DNA from: Locusta migratoria
Taxonomy: Eukaryota > Arthropoda > Insecta > Orthoptera > Acrididae
Length of the DNA stretch: 64,000 nucleotides
Direction: 5' to 3'
Assembly (NCBI GenBank): GCA_026315105.1
Contig: CM048744.1
Location: 903,197,094 to 903,261,093 of the forward strand
This document shows, piece by piece, positions 11,613 to 23,826 of this stretch. Each line of letters opens with the position of its first letter. The stretch's first letter is position 1. Both the position numbers and the translations under genes were made by a program. The notes under the pieces were generated by a model. That model saw nothing but the letters and a program-made list of their open reading frames with translations, was not told where the DNA came from and made no database searches.

Positions 11613-13302
11613 CTCTCTTTTCCATCACCCACGTTTACTATGCATGTGTGAGTCTTGGAACATAATCGATATATATGTTTGCTCTTTTGGTGTACGTCTC
11701 TTACAATCTGCAAGAGTCCATTAGCCTCTCTTCCTCTATCACTGACCTTATGTGATGTATTCCATTGAAAAGTGTAAGCATTCTTCGTTTCCGCGTATCA
11801 TTAGATTTTATAATTCTTCGTAGTCACCATCACATTCTTTGCAAAGGATTTAAAATAATACTTCTTTACGACCTTCTCCCATACATTCACAATGTTCTAT
11901 TACCAAACAGAATTACGTCATCCACAAACACTACTGCTCTTATATTTCCTTTACCACATTGTACTGCCATTCAGTATTCCATCACAGTGAGGTAACGTGT
12001 AGGAGACAGAGCATTTCCCTCTATTAATCTCTTTTTCTTTCTGAACCAATCCGTCTTGTCACCTCCTACTTCCAAGCAGTTCACAGTTTCTTTGTACTTC
12101 TTTTCAATCTTCCCACAGTTTTACTAAAAGGTTTTCTACACTTTGCACATTTGACATTGTCATAAGCTTTATCAATATCGAGTAAAACGAGCACCAGATC
12201 CTTCTCTTATTTATTGTGCTCCTCTTGAAATCAGATACATTGTAGATATTGTTGGTGGTCTAATAAAATGTGTTTACTGTCTCAAGGCTCTCCCACGTTC
12301 TTTAGTACTCTCCCGTCCAAAATCGAATATCTTGGCTTCATGTCACATCAGAGTGATTCCCCTATAATTCTGAACCATTTTTTCTTCCTTATTTCTTCCA
12401 TTCTTCAGGGTCTTTGCTTCTTGTCATACCACTTCCATGACTCGATAGAGCCCCTTCACTCTCATTTCCATCCATCTTAATCATCGCTACACTTCCTTCA
12501 TACACTCTCGGTGTTTTCCTTCCTTTCATTGCCCTGATGTTTTCATCCATTTTCGTCCAGTGTTTTCTTCTCTTCCATACCCCTCTAACTCGTTCATTTG
12601 CCTTCTCCATGTTTCCATTTGGACTGAGTAACTCCTACAAGTATTCCTTCCATATATCCACGCTTTCCTTCACATTCTACAGGCGTCATTCGGTTCCATT
12701 GATCATCCTAATATTTTCCACTGTGCTTCTCTTCTTATCCGAATTACTCCATAATCTTCTTACTCCACTCACTCTCCTACCATTTTGGCCATTCTTCATT
12801 TACTCTTATCGTACCAGTCGCTTTGCTCTTTTCTTCTTCTGTTCGTATTGCTTTCTTTCTTCCTCCGTTCTCTAATGGAACCTTGTCCGAAATGCCCCAC
12901 TCTTCATTGAAACCTCCTCCTTCATTCTGCTATTCCATCAGAGAGTTTCTTTCCTCCTTGTCTTACTGTTCGTTCTCCCGCACGCTCCTTCTGCTGCTTA
13001 CACCATAGTTATTTTTGAACTTTCTCCCATTCTTCCTCAATGTACTTTGTTACGTCCATTGGTAAGGCATTTGTCTGAAATTCCTCTCTTAAATTAACAC
13101 TGGGTTTTATCAAATTTCTCTGTTCCAGGAGTGGCTTTCTTTTATTTGCAATTATGTATTTTATATCTGCTGTATTCCGACCACCGTAAGTTAAGCTTAT
13201 ATACCATCTTTGCTGTCTCGCTTCCGAATATAATCCCCTCACCATCACGTAACCTAATTCGAGCACTTTCCATTACCCTTCTATTTCACTTGTTCAAAAA
13301 TA

Positions 13303-13501
13303 GTCAAATTATTGCAAATCAAAGGGACTTAACATATGCGGTTATGACTCTAGACTTACAAACTGCTTAAACTAACTTAAGCTACGCACAACACACATAC
13401 ACACAAAACACACATGCCCGAGCGAGGACGAACCTCCGCCGGTGAGCAACCGCGAGCTCCGCATCAAGGCGCCTTAGACCGCTCGACCACTCCACCGCAG
13501 C
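13303..13501 (-). mobile_element. SINE, head type B, diverged
   Basis: Minus-strand copy; box B in reverse reads GAACCTCCGCCGG with a small deletion, the head ends CGACCACTCCACCGCAGC at 13501, and ACACACATACACACAAAACACAC marks the GT-rich segment. No clear target duplication. Confidence 0.82.
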
Positions 13502-13504
13502 TTT

Positions 13505-13600
13505 CCGTTGTTCATCCTATACACTCCTTTCGTATGCATTCAATTGCTCCTCCAGGTCCTATATTGTCTCTGTCCGAATTAAATCATTCGCGATATTTTT
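13505..13600 (-). pseudogene. RTE-type LINE fragment
   Basis: The minus strand resembles 15,900-16,000 (for example TTCATCCTATACACTCC here, TTCATCTTATACGCTCC there; both followed by CCAGGTCC and a CTGTCTCT block), which lies just downstream of RT motif C. It is a short stray fragment, bounded on the left by the SINE. Confidence 0.6.
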
Positions 13601-15340
13601 TTTTTTAATTCTTCTCCAAGTTTGTGAGTTACCGTATTATATTTCTTCGCTTCCCTGTATGTGGAAAAATCTTTAATCCGGTGATTCCTGAAACACCGAC
13701 CATTTCGGCTGCAGCTTCTCCTAAAAATTAATCCTATTACGTGAAGCATAACGTTGAAATCATGTTCGAATTCACTTAGTTTCAACATAATACCCTGACA
13801 ACTGCACAAAATACTACGACTGAAACTTGCATCGATTGAGGACATTACGCAAGCGTCGTTTGCGATGTAGCGCAACAGTGCCAGCTGCAGGCTGTCCAGA
13901 GTAAGCATATGCAACAAGAGTTGCAGAACATTTTTCATGTATGTTGAACAATTTGTGATAGTTTTACGCCAGGAGGAATTTCAGGAGTTATTTGTTTTTG
14001 AATAATGACTCATTTTTCATGGTGCAATGTATTTTTATCGCTCTCCGGTGTTATTTACCTGTTTTACTTATAACTCTAAGGTTCCATGCGATCCGTACCT
14101 TTGAATAACGTATAGAAACATGTTAGACGATAATTGTGTACGGAATGACGGTACTGCACATAGGAACAACATCAGATATTGTTTTCGGAAGAAATCGGAT
14201 TTCGTTTCTTTGTAAATGATAGTACTTTGGAACCAGATGAATGTAGCGTGGACGTCTATACCACGGGGCACGATTTCCATCAGGCATCAATTCCATTACG
14301 CATTGAACAACTGTTTCCCACATTTTGGTTCCAGATGTCTAGCGTGATGACTGACCAAAGTAATAAGATTCATTAAATTCAAATAAATTGTCATAAACTG
14401 AAATTATATATATTGCGTAATATGATAAATGGCAGCTATTATGAATCACTGACTCATCAAATTCATACATTCCGAAAGTGCATAGATTTATTTCTTCGAG
14501 CAGTAACATTAAGAGTTAATAATTTAAGATATTTATCATGGCGTACATCCACCTAGGAACACAACAATCTCTTCTATGTACGTCATTCACATTAGCGTAT
14601 ATTCAAGTAAGATAATGTACAGAAATTTCTAGAACTTTAAAAAGTTAAAAAACCCTCACAGAAGCTCGCGATTTTTAATTTTTTTTTAAATACAAGAGAT
14701 GTAATGGTAAGTTATTTAAACTGAGTAATGTTGTCACAGAGATTTTACTACGATTACCACATATACAGCACTTTATCATCTTGCATCAACTACTCCTTTA
14801 GGCGTCAGACCTAGATTTATTTGGGGTTTGGAGCCAGTACGCATAACATTTCAGTTCAAACGTAAAAACGTTTATTCTGTGCAACGTTGTAAATTTATGC
14901 AGAAATGTATAGAAATCACACAATGTTCATGAGGTCAACATCAACACTGTAATGATCGTGCTACTAGGAGGAGCATTGGTGGTCGCATTGTATCCGTTAG
15001 TTGCCGGACAACATTCCTCCGTTATCTTTAATTAACCTCTAATGTTGCAGTGAATAAGTAAACAAATCGAGGGAAAACATGTAAATACTACAATATTAGG
15101 TAATGAACTTCTATTTTGTGAAAATTAACTATAGAATATTTAGGTCTGCTGATGCGCGGGTTGCCTATTCCGGGAACAAGTCTCTGTGAGATCTTACGCG
15201 ACCATTATAGTGTTAAGGGAGAGCTGTTGCTGCAAATACCGAGCTGCTCCTCGGTCTCAGTGCGTCAATAACGCCGCCAAGTAAACAAACACCTGCAGTC
15301 GGTCGCTGACCTGCCCCCCTCCCGCGCGCGCGGATGTGTA
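13601..15340. other. no recognisable gene
   Basis: Short frames up to 119 codons, none with a recognisable domain. Positions 15150-15340 are more GC- and CpG-rich than the surroundings and run into simple repeats, but nothing identifies a promoter. Confidence 0.5.
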
Positions 15341-15377
15341 TGTGTGTGCGCGTTGTATGTGCGTGTCTCAGAGAAAG

Positions 15378-15415
<38 letters not shown>
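15341..15415. repeat. GT-rich then (GA)n microsatellite
   Basis: An imperfect GT/CG-rich stretch followed by (GA)15 at 15386-15415. Confidence 0.9.
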
Positions 15416-15419
<4 letters not shown>

Positions 15420-15479
15420 TCATGTGCAAGCCTCTTCATCTCTGAATAACAGCGGAAACCTACAACCTGTTTAACCTGC

Positions 15480-16780
15480 TTACAATATTAGTCTCTAGGT
15501 CTCCCTCTGAGACTTTTACCCCTCTTTTTTCTCTAATCCAATTGTGTTTAGCATCTCCTCTTTGGTTACGCGATCTACCCACCTAATCTTCAACATTCGT
15601 GTGTAGGACCATATTTAGAAAATTTCTTTCATCTTTCTGCCTGGACTCAGCGTCCAAGATTCGCCCCCGTACAATACCACACTACAGAAAAATGATTTCT
15701 AAAAAGACTTCCTGGCATGTAAATTAACATTGAATGTCAACAAAATTCACTTCTTCATAAATTATTTTCTTCCTATTCTCATCCTGTAGACTTTTTTTGT
15801 CACCCAAATCACAAAAATCATCTACGACTTTCATTGTCTCATTACCGAATAATTCCTTCAGCATCGCCTGATTTTCTTAGACTGCGCCCCAATGTTAATG
15901 TTCATCTTATACGCTCCTATGCACACATTTTCCATTCCGTTCAACTGCTCTTCCAGGTCCTTTTCTGTCTCTAGCCGAATTGCAATGGCATCAGAAAAAG
16001 CAATGATTTTACTTCTTCACTCTGAGGATTAAATCGTTCTCCAAATTTCCCCTTACATTCCACCACAACTTGCTCAGTGTACAGCTTGAATAACATTGGG
16101 GAAAGGCTGCAACAATGCCTTACTTCCTTTTCAACCACAATGTCCCTTATATGCTCTTCGATTCTAAACTTTCGTTCCGCTATATTTTACTCCTGATAAC
16201 TTCAAAATTTGGAACCGTGTATTCGATTCAACATTGTCGAAAGCTTTCTCCAAATCTACAAAAGCTAAAAATAAAGGTTAGCCTTTCCTTAACCTGTCTT
16301 CTAAGATAACTCGTATTGCCTTGCGTGTTCCTACATTTCTTATAAATCCGAACTGCTCTTCCCCGAGGTCTTGTTCTACCAGTTTTTTCATTAAATAATT
16401 GGTTATAGTATTTTTAAACTGATACTTCCGTAATTTTTACACTTGCCTGTTATTAATTTATTTGGGATTGGAGTTATTATACCCTTCCTGAAGTCTGAGG
16501 GCGTTTCCCCCGTCTCGTACATTTTGCACACAACGTAGAATAGTTTTTTATGATTGGCCCAACGATGTTAGTTGATCAGAGTGAATATCATCCACTGAAG
16601 AGGCGTTCTTTTGACCCATATCTTTCAGTACTCTGTCAAATTCGTCTCGCAGTACCGTATCTCGTATTAACATCTTCATCTAATTCTTCCCTTTCTACCA
16701 TACTACCCCTAAATTCATTTCCGTTGCCAGGCTCTCTATATTCCACTTTTCTGCTTTTCCTTTTTTGTTAGTGCTGGTTT
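15480..16780 (-). pseudogene. decayed RTE-type LINE reverse transcriptase
   Basis: Minus-strand LINE. RT motif A lies at 16230-16268 as LAFVDLEKAFDNV, nearly canonical. Motif C at 15984-16012 is IIAFSDAIAIRLETEKDL, so the Y/F-A-D-D box has become F-S-D-A and one catalytic Asp is lost. Between them is the region for motif B, with stops. The fragment has neither the endonuclease nor a recognisable 3' end. It is a second, separate insertion from the LINE at 11-13.3 kb, with a different motif A. Confidence 0.75.
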
Positions 16781-17950
16781 CCATCTGACCTCCTGATTTT
16801 CATGCTTTACGCACCATTTCCTCATCATCGTCGCGAATGACATAGTTCATGTCCGCCATCTGCTAGACACCGCCTATCGTCACTTGCTGCTTTCACCTGC
16901 CTCCTTCAATTTTTCTCTTCGTTTAAGTGGCCATCACAGAATTTCGCTTTCCGTGTACGTCAAAATTAGCCTTCCTTCCTGGGACGTGCAGTCACCTACG
17001 TAGCAAACTCTGAAGGCGGCAATTCGTCAGTGTCACAGGGCGATAGGGCGGGGCGCCTAGCACGCTCTGCTTCCGTTAGGAAGGGCGCCGATTACCATCC
17101 GCCGCCCACATCAAGATTTAGCTGGAGTGTTAATGCGCTGAACCGCTTCGGGGTGGGTTAAATAAAGCTTACGAACTATTACTCCTTTCTTTCACCAGCG
17201 GAAAATGTCCCTGTCAGATTAAATAAACTACACGTTTTGTTTCAAAGACTCACAACAGAAAAGTGGATACCAGCTACCTCATACCGCTTTCCTCACCAAA
17301 ACTTCACCGTTGGTATTCACATTACATTAATGCAGTCTTTTAATGAAGTACCCATCACTGTCTACATACTTCTACCTCTTCGTCTGTGTCGTTTTCTCTC
17401 ACTGACACCCAGTGTCACTTTCTTCATACCTTCCACTCAAACATTTTTAACATTGGCTCCATCATTGCCTTTTTCAGTCTGCCTTTGTCCCTTTCTCCTT
17501 CTCTGACATTGCAACTTTTGCTTCCTTTCTTACAGTCTGCTAATGCTCTCTTCAGTCATCATATACTCTTCTCTACAAATGCCGAGGACCACAGAGATTG
17601 TGACTCCTAGAACAGCAAAATTCAATACGAGAGTATAATAGATGGGAGAGGACACTATTTTATCAAATCCAGATACCTGTGTCTTAAGGGAGTTACCGTG
17701 ACACTTATTTAAATGAAATACTTCGACGCCAGTGTTAAGCTCGCTTATATTTCTTAAACGTTCGGTTTTGGGTCAGCTGCCCCTATTCAGATCCGTTAAT
17801 AACAATTAAAAACAACTCATTCTAAATTACAATTGCAAAATAGAAAAGTATTAAAAACGTCTAAAACATCTATTTCTTAGGGTTAAAGAGTAACTTGTCC
17901 CTTACTGATCACCATGTTCACTGCTGTAACTAAACACAGTCCGTGTAGCC
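16781..17950. other. no recognisable gene
   Basis: Pyrimidine-rich between 17,340 and 17,600, perhaps the upstream part of an RTE-type LINE read on the minus strand (a lysine/glutamate-rich linker), but too decayed to call. Confidence 0.4.
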
Positions 17951-17959
17951 GCACGCTGT

Positions 17960-18128
17960 GTTAGCTGAGCGGTTTGCCGGGCACCGTGGCTCAGCGCGTA
18001 ATAAAAAAGCTGAGCCTATGCTCAACGAACGACCAAGAACGATCATGAGCAAACGACCGCTAATCATTGTGGTTGAAATCTTCTGCGTGGTAAGCATGAG
18101 GTCCCGGGTTCGAATCCCGACCACAGCA
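17960..18128 (+). mobile_element. tRNA-derived repeat, different from the main SINE family
   Basis: A box-A-like TTAGCTGAGCGG at 17961 and a box B GGTTCGAATCC at 18107-18117 with a 4-bp T stem (CGGG/CCCG). A second box-A-like GTGGCTCAGCGCG occurs at 17985. TGTGGTT near 18069 and ACCACA at 18121 could be acceptor strands. The spacing between boxes is far too long for a tRNA, so this is a rearranged or interrupted tRNA-derived repeat, not a tRNA gene. Confidence 0.5.
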
Positions 18129-20376
18129 TATTTTTTAATTCAACACCACTCGTTATATTCAAGGTTTTTGTTGTTAAATCTCAGCGGTCTGGGGAAATGA
18201 AGACCCCCATAGCTCATGTATGAACTCCACTCATCTCTTTTTTTTTCCTATCCACTGCCTCCCCTATCCTCATCTATTTATTTCTGCCACTTCCTCTCTC
18301 GAGCTAGCAAAGTCTCCTCTGTTTTTGACAATCACTTTCTGTTATTCTGTGTCAGTACAAAAAGCATGGAAATATTGACATGCCAAATATTTGCTCAGGA
18401 AAGTGGAACGAGTAGTGAAGCTGGACGCTATCTTTTCCTAGTTGAGGCGGGTGTGCTCCTTATACAGTGTAAGACAAATTCTGAAGATTGCTTTACAGAT
18501 TTAACAATTTCTTTATATGCTACCACAAAATTACCCAGTTATTGCAAACTAAACTAACAAACGGTGTAAGAATATTGCCTGTTGGAGGTCGTCAAATAAT
18601 CTCAAAATTTAGAATGCGTAATTGTATACTCTAGTAATAATAATTTCGTTATTGAATGTTGTAGCAAATCACAACTAATGGGTCGCAACAACACTTTCGC
18701 AGTGAAAGTTAAAAATTTTGAATAAAAAAAAGATATTAATTAACTTGAAACAATCACTGTGGTAATTAATTAAGCTTGGCCCTATCTGACTTAGCATTGA
18801 CTACTGCCTCCAACTAGCACCTCTTACGATTCACGAACAGCACAACTTCACTAATAAATTGTGTCAGAATTCATGTAGTGGTGATGGCGTGTTCGTGTTA
18901 TAATCAAAATTGTAATAGCAGATAAACTCTGATTGCAATGATAATAGCTCAATACAGTGAAACTCCGTGGTGCAATGAACTTCACAAATACTACAGTCAA
19001 AGTTCTCAATAATTTTGATATTATTGTTTAAAGCATTCAAGTTCCTTATAAAACTTTACGTAAACTATTTTTTTTTTTAATTGTTTCCAGGGCCTGGGTA
19101 GCGTACGCGTGTAACTGGCTGAGCAGAGTTTGGCATTCAACGTATTTCATAAAAAATTACTTCAGTCAAGTCTGCTAAAACTACCGTAATACTTTGAATA
19201 CTGTTAGCCTGGTTACTTTCTATGTAAATGAAACCAAATTTACTTTACTTGCAAACTCTCTTGCACTTAAATTACTAGTCTCTGTGGTTGTAACACGTTT
19301 AGCAATTCTTTAAATCGTCTAGCAATTTCTTTAGGACTGATCGTAATTACTTTGAAAATGATTGAACTTGTTAGTCAATGTACAGGCTTGCATAATCAAC
19401 ATAATCTAATAATGGTGATAACGGGGTGACTATAACTACTTACAAAATTAAGACTGGTTTCAAAATAAGTCGTGTATAATTGAATCAAAGTTCTGATTGG
19501 GTTGACACTGCATTTACATGCATACAAAATAAAATGTTACAAAAGTACTCATCTGCTTTCGTCGTCTTCGTCGTGAAGTCCAAACAAGACAGATATGATT
19601 ACAATAGGTACTCTTACTACAACAAAGATCACACTCGGTGACAATAGACTTGATACCAAACAATTACTTTTCTTGCACACATGGAAAAGGATTACACTGA
19701 TGGAGTATAAATAAACTTATTTCGCACTTCGTTCAATACATTAAACAGTACGCCTCTCAGGCGTGTTGCAATTGCATAAAACTCGCGCCACACTGCGCCT
19801 ACCGTGCCTCTGCACCATCAACAAAACATCTACGTGTTTACTATAGCGAGTCCGCTCCGCGACTGCATTTATGTCTTTACTTTGACGAGTCCGCACCGCG
19901 ACTGCTTCAGCAACGCGACACTCACAGCTACTACTTCTGTGGCAAAGACAGTCTTTACAACAGATTCAACATTGTCTCTGGCGCATTGCTAACTTACAGC
20001 ATAAGAATGTCCTTGCATTCATGCGGGTTTACACTAAATGATTCAATATAGAAAATGACGTTACATAAGAAATATATCTAGCATACAACAAATGAAAAAT
20101 ACATGAAATAAACAAATTTAAGACAATATATACATTACGTTAAATCAAACTAAGATACAGCGACAGGTGTACTCTTACAACGGAAATTTTGACACGTTGC
20201 GTTTATTTTCCCACAAAACGGTATAAACGGGTGATGAGAAAGTAGAAACAATGTAAAGAATACTTACAGGAAACAACTCTAACACGCATAATGTCACACA
20301 ATAAATTTTTCTTCGCCTTTTCCTACTTCATGTATTTGCACACACCTACCGACAACTGGGTAATGTGTTCAGTATA
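18129..20376. other. no recognisable gene
   Basis: AT-rich. The 113-codon frame at 18216-18557 has no recognisable domain. No LTR boundaries, primer-binding site or transposon protein were seen; only a short tandem duplication at 19829-19906. Confidence 0.5.
19829..19906 (+). repeat. 39-bp imperfect tandem duplication
   Basis: Two adjacent units share CGAGTCCG and CCGCGACTGC at a 39-bp spacing (19847 and 19886). Confidence 0.7.
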
Positions 20377-20385
20377 GGGTGTTAC

Positions 20386-20590
20386 GCCACGGTGGAGTGA
20401 CTGAGCGTTCTAAGGCGCCTTGATGCGGAGCTCGTGGTTGCTCGACGTTGGAGGTTTAAGTCCTCCCTCGGGCACGGTTTTCCGTGTTGTCCTTAGCATA
20501 TGTTACTTTAAGTTAATTTAAGTAGTCTGTAAATCTAAGAACTGTGACCAACATAGTTAATTCCCTCAGATTTACAAACATTTTGAATTC
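20386..20590 (+). mobile_element. SINE, head type B, full length
   Basis: Starts GCCACGGTGGAGTGACTGAG; box B is GGTTTAAGTCC. A perfect 9-bp target duplication GGGTGTTAC lies at 20377-20385 and 20591-20599. Confidence 0.92.
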
Positions 20591-20648
20591 GGGTGTTACC
20601 AACACTGGCAGCTATATATATCTGACAATCACGGAGCATGATGCAAAT

Positions 20649-20968
20649 GCCGGCCGCGGTGGCAGAGGGGCTAAGGCGCTCCAGTCACGGTCTGCGCGGC
20701 CACTACGGTCGGGGGTTCGAATCCCCCCTCGGGTATGGATATTTGTGCCGTCCTAGTACGTAAGTAGTTCATAAGTATATCTTGAAGTTTTCCCAGCGTA
20801 TTGATTGATCCATCATATTTCGGGCCGAAATATCGTTGGAAGAAGTCAACATGATCCGGCTGCAAGCCGGAAATATGATGGATCAGTTCATAAGTAGTTT
20901 TTAAGTTTAGGGACTGATGATCCCGTAGTTAAGTCCCATAGACTATACAAACATTTGAACATTTGAAC
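20649..20968 (+). mobile_element. SINE, head type A, interrupted by a Penelope-derived insertion
   Basis: Head and first body part occupy 20649-20777, the rest 20885-20968. The tail ends with ACATTTGAACATTTGAAC. The interruption at 20778-20884 is flanked by a direct repeat of SINE sequence, so the SINE was complete before the second insertion. Confidence 0.92.
20778..20884 (+). mobile_element. short Penelope-like 3' fragment inserted in a SINE
   Basis: A 107-bp insertion flanked by a perfect 12-bp duplication AGTTCATAAGTA (20766-20777 and 20885-20896). CCGAAATATCG, AGAAGTCAAC and ATCCGGCTGCAA match the Penelope-associated repeats at 35.1 and 36.9 kb. It also contains a 15-bp perfect inverted repeat, GATCCATCATATTTC with GAAATATGATGGATC, so the single strand can fold. 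It is a 5'-truncated copy. Confidence 0.8.
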
Positions 20969-21330
20969 AAGAAGCGAATGATATCATCAATCTGTTTTTC
21001 CTGAAGAGCAGCTCGCATGTCGTATAGAGTGGTTCGTAGGTGCTGCCTTGATGTAACCCGTCTCTGTAGTGCATCCCCCTCGTACTGTATTGGAGTACAA
21101 TATCTTCCGATCCAAAGGTAACATCAAACAACCGAGCTCCTTGCGGTCAAGCATTGTCCTCCATCAGTACGAAGTCGGGGCGCACATCAGCTTGCAACAA
21201 TTTGATATTAAGTTACAAGCCCGCATCAAAATACCTGACAGCGTATAAGTGTTGCCGATTCACCCGTTCAATTTCACAATAGACGCCATTAGGGTTCCTC
21301 TTCTACACTGGTCTATCGGCCTCTTTGTAC
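20969..21330 (-). pseudogene. Tc1-like transposase C-terminal remnant
   Basis: On the minus strand, FVLMEDNA then a stop, then PQGARLFDV near 21,170-21,140 matches the second catalytic Asp block (L-M-x-D-N-A-x-P-H-x-A). Near 21,060-20,975, in another frame, LRTTLYDMRAALQEKQIDDI matches the C-terminal helix. The third acidic block is not readable. Ends unknown. Confidence 0.65.
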
Positions 21331-21419
21331 ATTGAGTGGGTCCTCGTTCTCAATCAGAAACGAATCTGTCAGAAGCCTCTCTCTTGGTCAAATTAGTACC
21401 CATAAGACGTGGAAAGAAC

Positions 21420-21570
21420 ATTGTTCAGTTGTCGTCGTCGAGTTTTTGACAGGTATAGACTAAGAAATTTACGGCTACTCTTTTCAAATGTGCTCTGACA
21501 CCGGGAGCCTGAAGATGATGTAACACCGAAACCGGTTGCGAGAAACTTAATAAATAACTTCCATATAGCT
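21420..21570 (+). other. possible Penelope-like 3' end
   Basis: CCTGAAGATGATG followed by ACCGAAACCGGTTGCG and then AAACTTAATAAATAAC has the C-T-G-A-x-G-A ... C-G-A-A-A layout seen in Penelope-associated repeats of this window. No coding sequence is attached. Confidence 0.35.
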
Positions 21571-22528
21571 GCTGCTACTTTGTTCCACCTTCAAATTGTT
21601 CAGGCGTTCAGGTGGCATTGTGGCGACTCCACCCGAGATGTTTCCTTTTGTGAAGATGCGTCAGGAGTACGCATACAGAAAGACTCCGACAATAAATTCC
21701 ACTCAGCCGAAATCTTCGATAGTTTGTTTGCCTTGTTACAAGTCTTCTACTGGATGATGCGGGGTCAGACCCTAGTCTCGCCGATGGTGTCGACGTCCTC
21801 TTGAAGCTACATAACAGTCATCTCCTTCTGATGTCCCACGTGATCGGTCCGGTTTACGTCGGCATAAACTGTCACCACATCCGAGAAACCACTGACCTAC
21901 TCACATTAATTCATGGGGCCACATAGTTTTGTTCCTATAGTTCTCCACAGGAGAGTGTCTGCTAGGCTTCTGCTTTGTACCTCAGTGCACAGTCTGTGAA
22001 AGTGCTCACAGCTCGTTGCATAGGTCTCCTGACGTTGTCGTTCGTGGCGATACATATCTGCCCAGAAAGCCACTTTTGAGCGGACCACAAATGTATGGAT
22101 ATCTATTGACAGTTTGCTTGATTATCGGTGAAAATACAGACATGACTAATAAAAATAAATTCACTCAGTTATCGAAAAAAGGAAAAAAAATTAGGGTTCA
22201 ACGTTCGTCGACAGTGTGGTTATGAGACTCGGGTCACTGACCGAGAGTAAATAGACTGCACCATGTCGCAAGGCAATTTGTTCACATAATACTTTTCCAG
22301 GAATGGCATGATAATAATTTAGCAACAACCGCCGAGTCCGGTTACACAGAAACGGGTAAACAAATATCTTGAGAATGCATTGAGATGTTTTATTCTCAGT
22401 TTTAAATGAAATCTACTCGTCGTTTCATCCCGTGTTATAAATGAGCTAAAATCAAGCCTGCACACAGTATGCGCAATGTGTTTCTACGTCAACAAACATT
22501 TTTTAATTATGTTATACTTCACTTAATC
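21571..22528. other. no recognisable gene
   Basis: Short frames on both strands (74 codons +, 60 codons -) with no recognised domain. The minus frame at 21906-22088 is basic and could be a transposon fragment. Confidence 0.4.
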
Positions 22529-22539
22529 TGTGCCGTATG

Positions 22540-22732
22540 GCCGCGGTGGCCGAGGAGACTGAGGCGCTCCAGTCACGGTCTGCACGGCCACTACGGTCGG
22601 GGGTTCGAATCCTCCCTCGGGCATGGATATTTGTGCCGTCTTTAGTATAAGGTAGTTGATAAGTAGTTTGTAAGTTTAGGGACTGATGACCCCGTAGTTA
22701 AGTCCCATAAGCTTAACAAACATTTGAACATT
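22540..22732 (+). mobile_element. SINE, full length, head type A
   Basis: A perfect 11-bp target duplication TGTGCCGTATG lies at 22529-22539 and 22733-22743. Boxes A and B are intact. Confidence 0.95.
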
Positions 22733-22743
22733 TGTGCCGTATG

Positions 22744-23330
22744 TAATAATGAAAATGAAACATATCCCCCTCATCGAACGTTTATATCAAACAGCAAGAT
22801 GGGCAAAAATGAAATTTGAAAAAGACTTAGAAGCACGATGCCAAACTATAATGTAAATCCATCAACTTTCGATCAGAACTTCAGTTTTTCTCTTCTTGGC
22901 AATAATAATTCTGTCCATATTGCGTTTAAACTCTAAAGTAATCCACATTAACGGTACCATTGTAATACAAATATTTTGTAGAAAGTTAAATTCGGTTTGG
23001 ATCAACGTGACTTTAGACTATGTGTGTTCTGTTCAAGTTCGATTTTCCTTGGGCTAGTAATGTTGCTCAAGGCTATAGTGATATAATGACTTGCTTCCAA
23101 TGGATTTCTGAATTTATTTTTAATCATCAGCAAAGAAGGATGTAAATGATTTGTGCGGTAAAGCAGAAGTATCGGAAAGCGATTTCTCGAAAACTGTTCC
23201 TTGAAATTGATTTTTTACTAGAAAACGTCTCAACACGTTGTATTACAACGTCTTGATACTATGGATTACAATGTGTTCTTACACTTTGTACCATTGTAGA
23301 ATTTAATAAGCTTTGGTAGAACGAGGAGGG
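22744..23330. other. no recognisable gene
   Basis: AT-rich with no long frame and no repeat similarity noticed. Confidence 0.55.
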
Positions 23331-23333
23331 AAA

Positions 23334-23690
23334 TGAACACTGAAGGGTCAAAGGAACGTGTGTATGCATGCGTATGTAAACACTTCGAGGTTAGCGCTGC
23401 CAACGGCATGGAGACAACCTCATGAATCCCTGATCCCTGTATGTTAGCAGGGGACTGTTCAGGCTGCTTCTGGCCCTGTAAAGGTGTGGGGCGGGTCTAA
23501 TTGGAGCGACACACTAACAGATTACACGTACGTATGCATCCTGGTGGATCACCTGCATCATTCAGGTCCATTGTGTGTTCTGATGGACTTCGGCAACCAC
23601 ATGAGGACAGTCCAACTTCCCACACGCCCAGAATTGCTAGAGTGGCTCTAGTAACACCTCCGCTGGTTGATAACCTCCACATACATGAAA
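23334..23690 (+). pseudogene. internally deleted Tc1-like element
   Basis: Begins with CACTGAAGGGTCAAAGGAAC, which looks like a Tc1 terminal repeat, and after some 60 bp jumps into the transposase: GGGACTGTTCAGGCTGC (codons after the first catalytic Asp) through VCSDGLRQPHEDSPTSHTPR, where the usual Q-Q-D-N-A-x-x-H-T has become H-E-D-S-P-x-x-H-T. It has no readable third acidic block and no right end. Confidence 0.7.
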
Positions 23691-23771
23691 ATTATTGAAC
23701 ATATCTCGCTTCCAGAATGAAACTTTCACTCTGCACCGGAGTGTGGGCAAATATGAAACTTCCTGACAGAT

Positions 23772-23826
23772 GCCGGAACCAGGACTCGAACCTGGGACCT
23801 TTGTCTTTCGCGGGCAAGCCCACTAC
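23772..23826 (-). tRNA. tRNA-like module (pseudo-tRNA)
   Basis: The minus strand reads box B GGTTCGAGTCC and the stem-loop TTGCCCGCGAAAGACAA; the 5' half is truncated at TAGTCGGTAGTGG. It lacks an acceptor stem, so it is not a functional tRNA. Confidence 0.5.

Larger units (their letters stand above)
11035..13302 (-). pseudogene. decayed RTE-type LINE, endonuclease-RT region
   Basis: Minus-strand non-LTR retrotransposon with heavily mutated frames. Motif A lies at 12150-12195, reading VLVLLDIDKAYDNV; motif C at about 11903-11937, reading AVVFVDDVILFGN, with both catalytic aspartates present. Upstream in the element (13009-13266) the frame contains YGGRNTADIKYIIANKR, which resembles the end of an RTE endonuclease and the linker before RT. 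The region from 11035 to 11450 would be the C-terminal part. The element is split by a SINE at 11449-11612 and meets another at 13303. The clade call (RTE/BovB-like) is from motif style. Confidence 0.7.

Noticed and set aside
12389..13266. Several frames on both strands suggesting small membrane or basic proteins
   Set aside because: They are pieces or shadows of the decayed RTE-type LINE, whose RT motifs are in the expected order on the minus strand.
19700..19760. Possible core promoter GAGTATAAATAAACT
   Set aside because: A TATA-like string in AT-rich DNA with no downstream gene; expected by chance.
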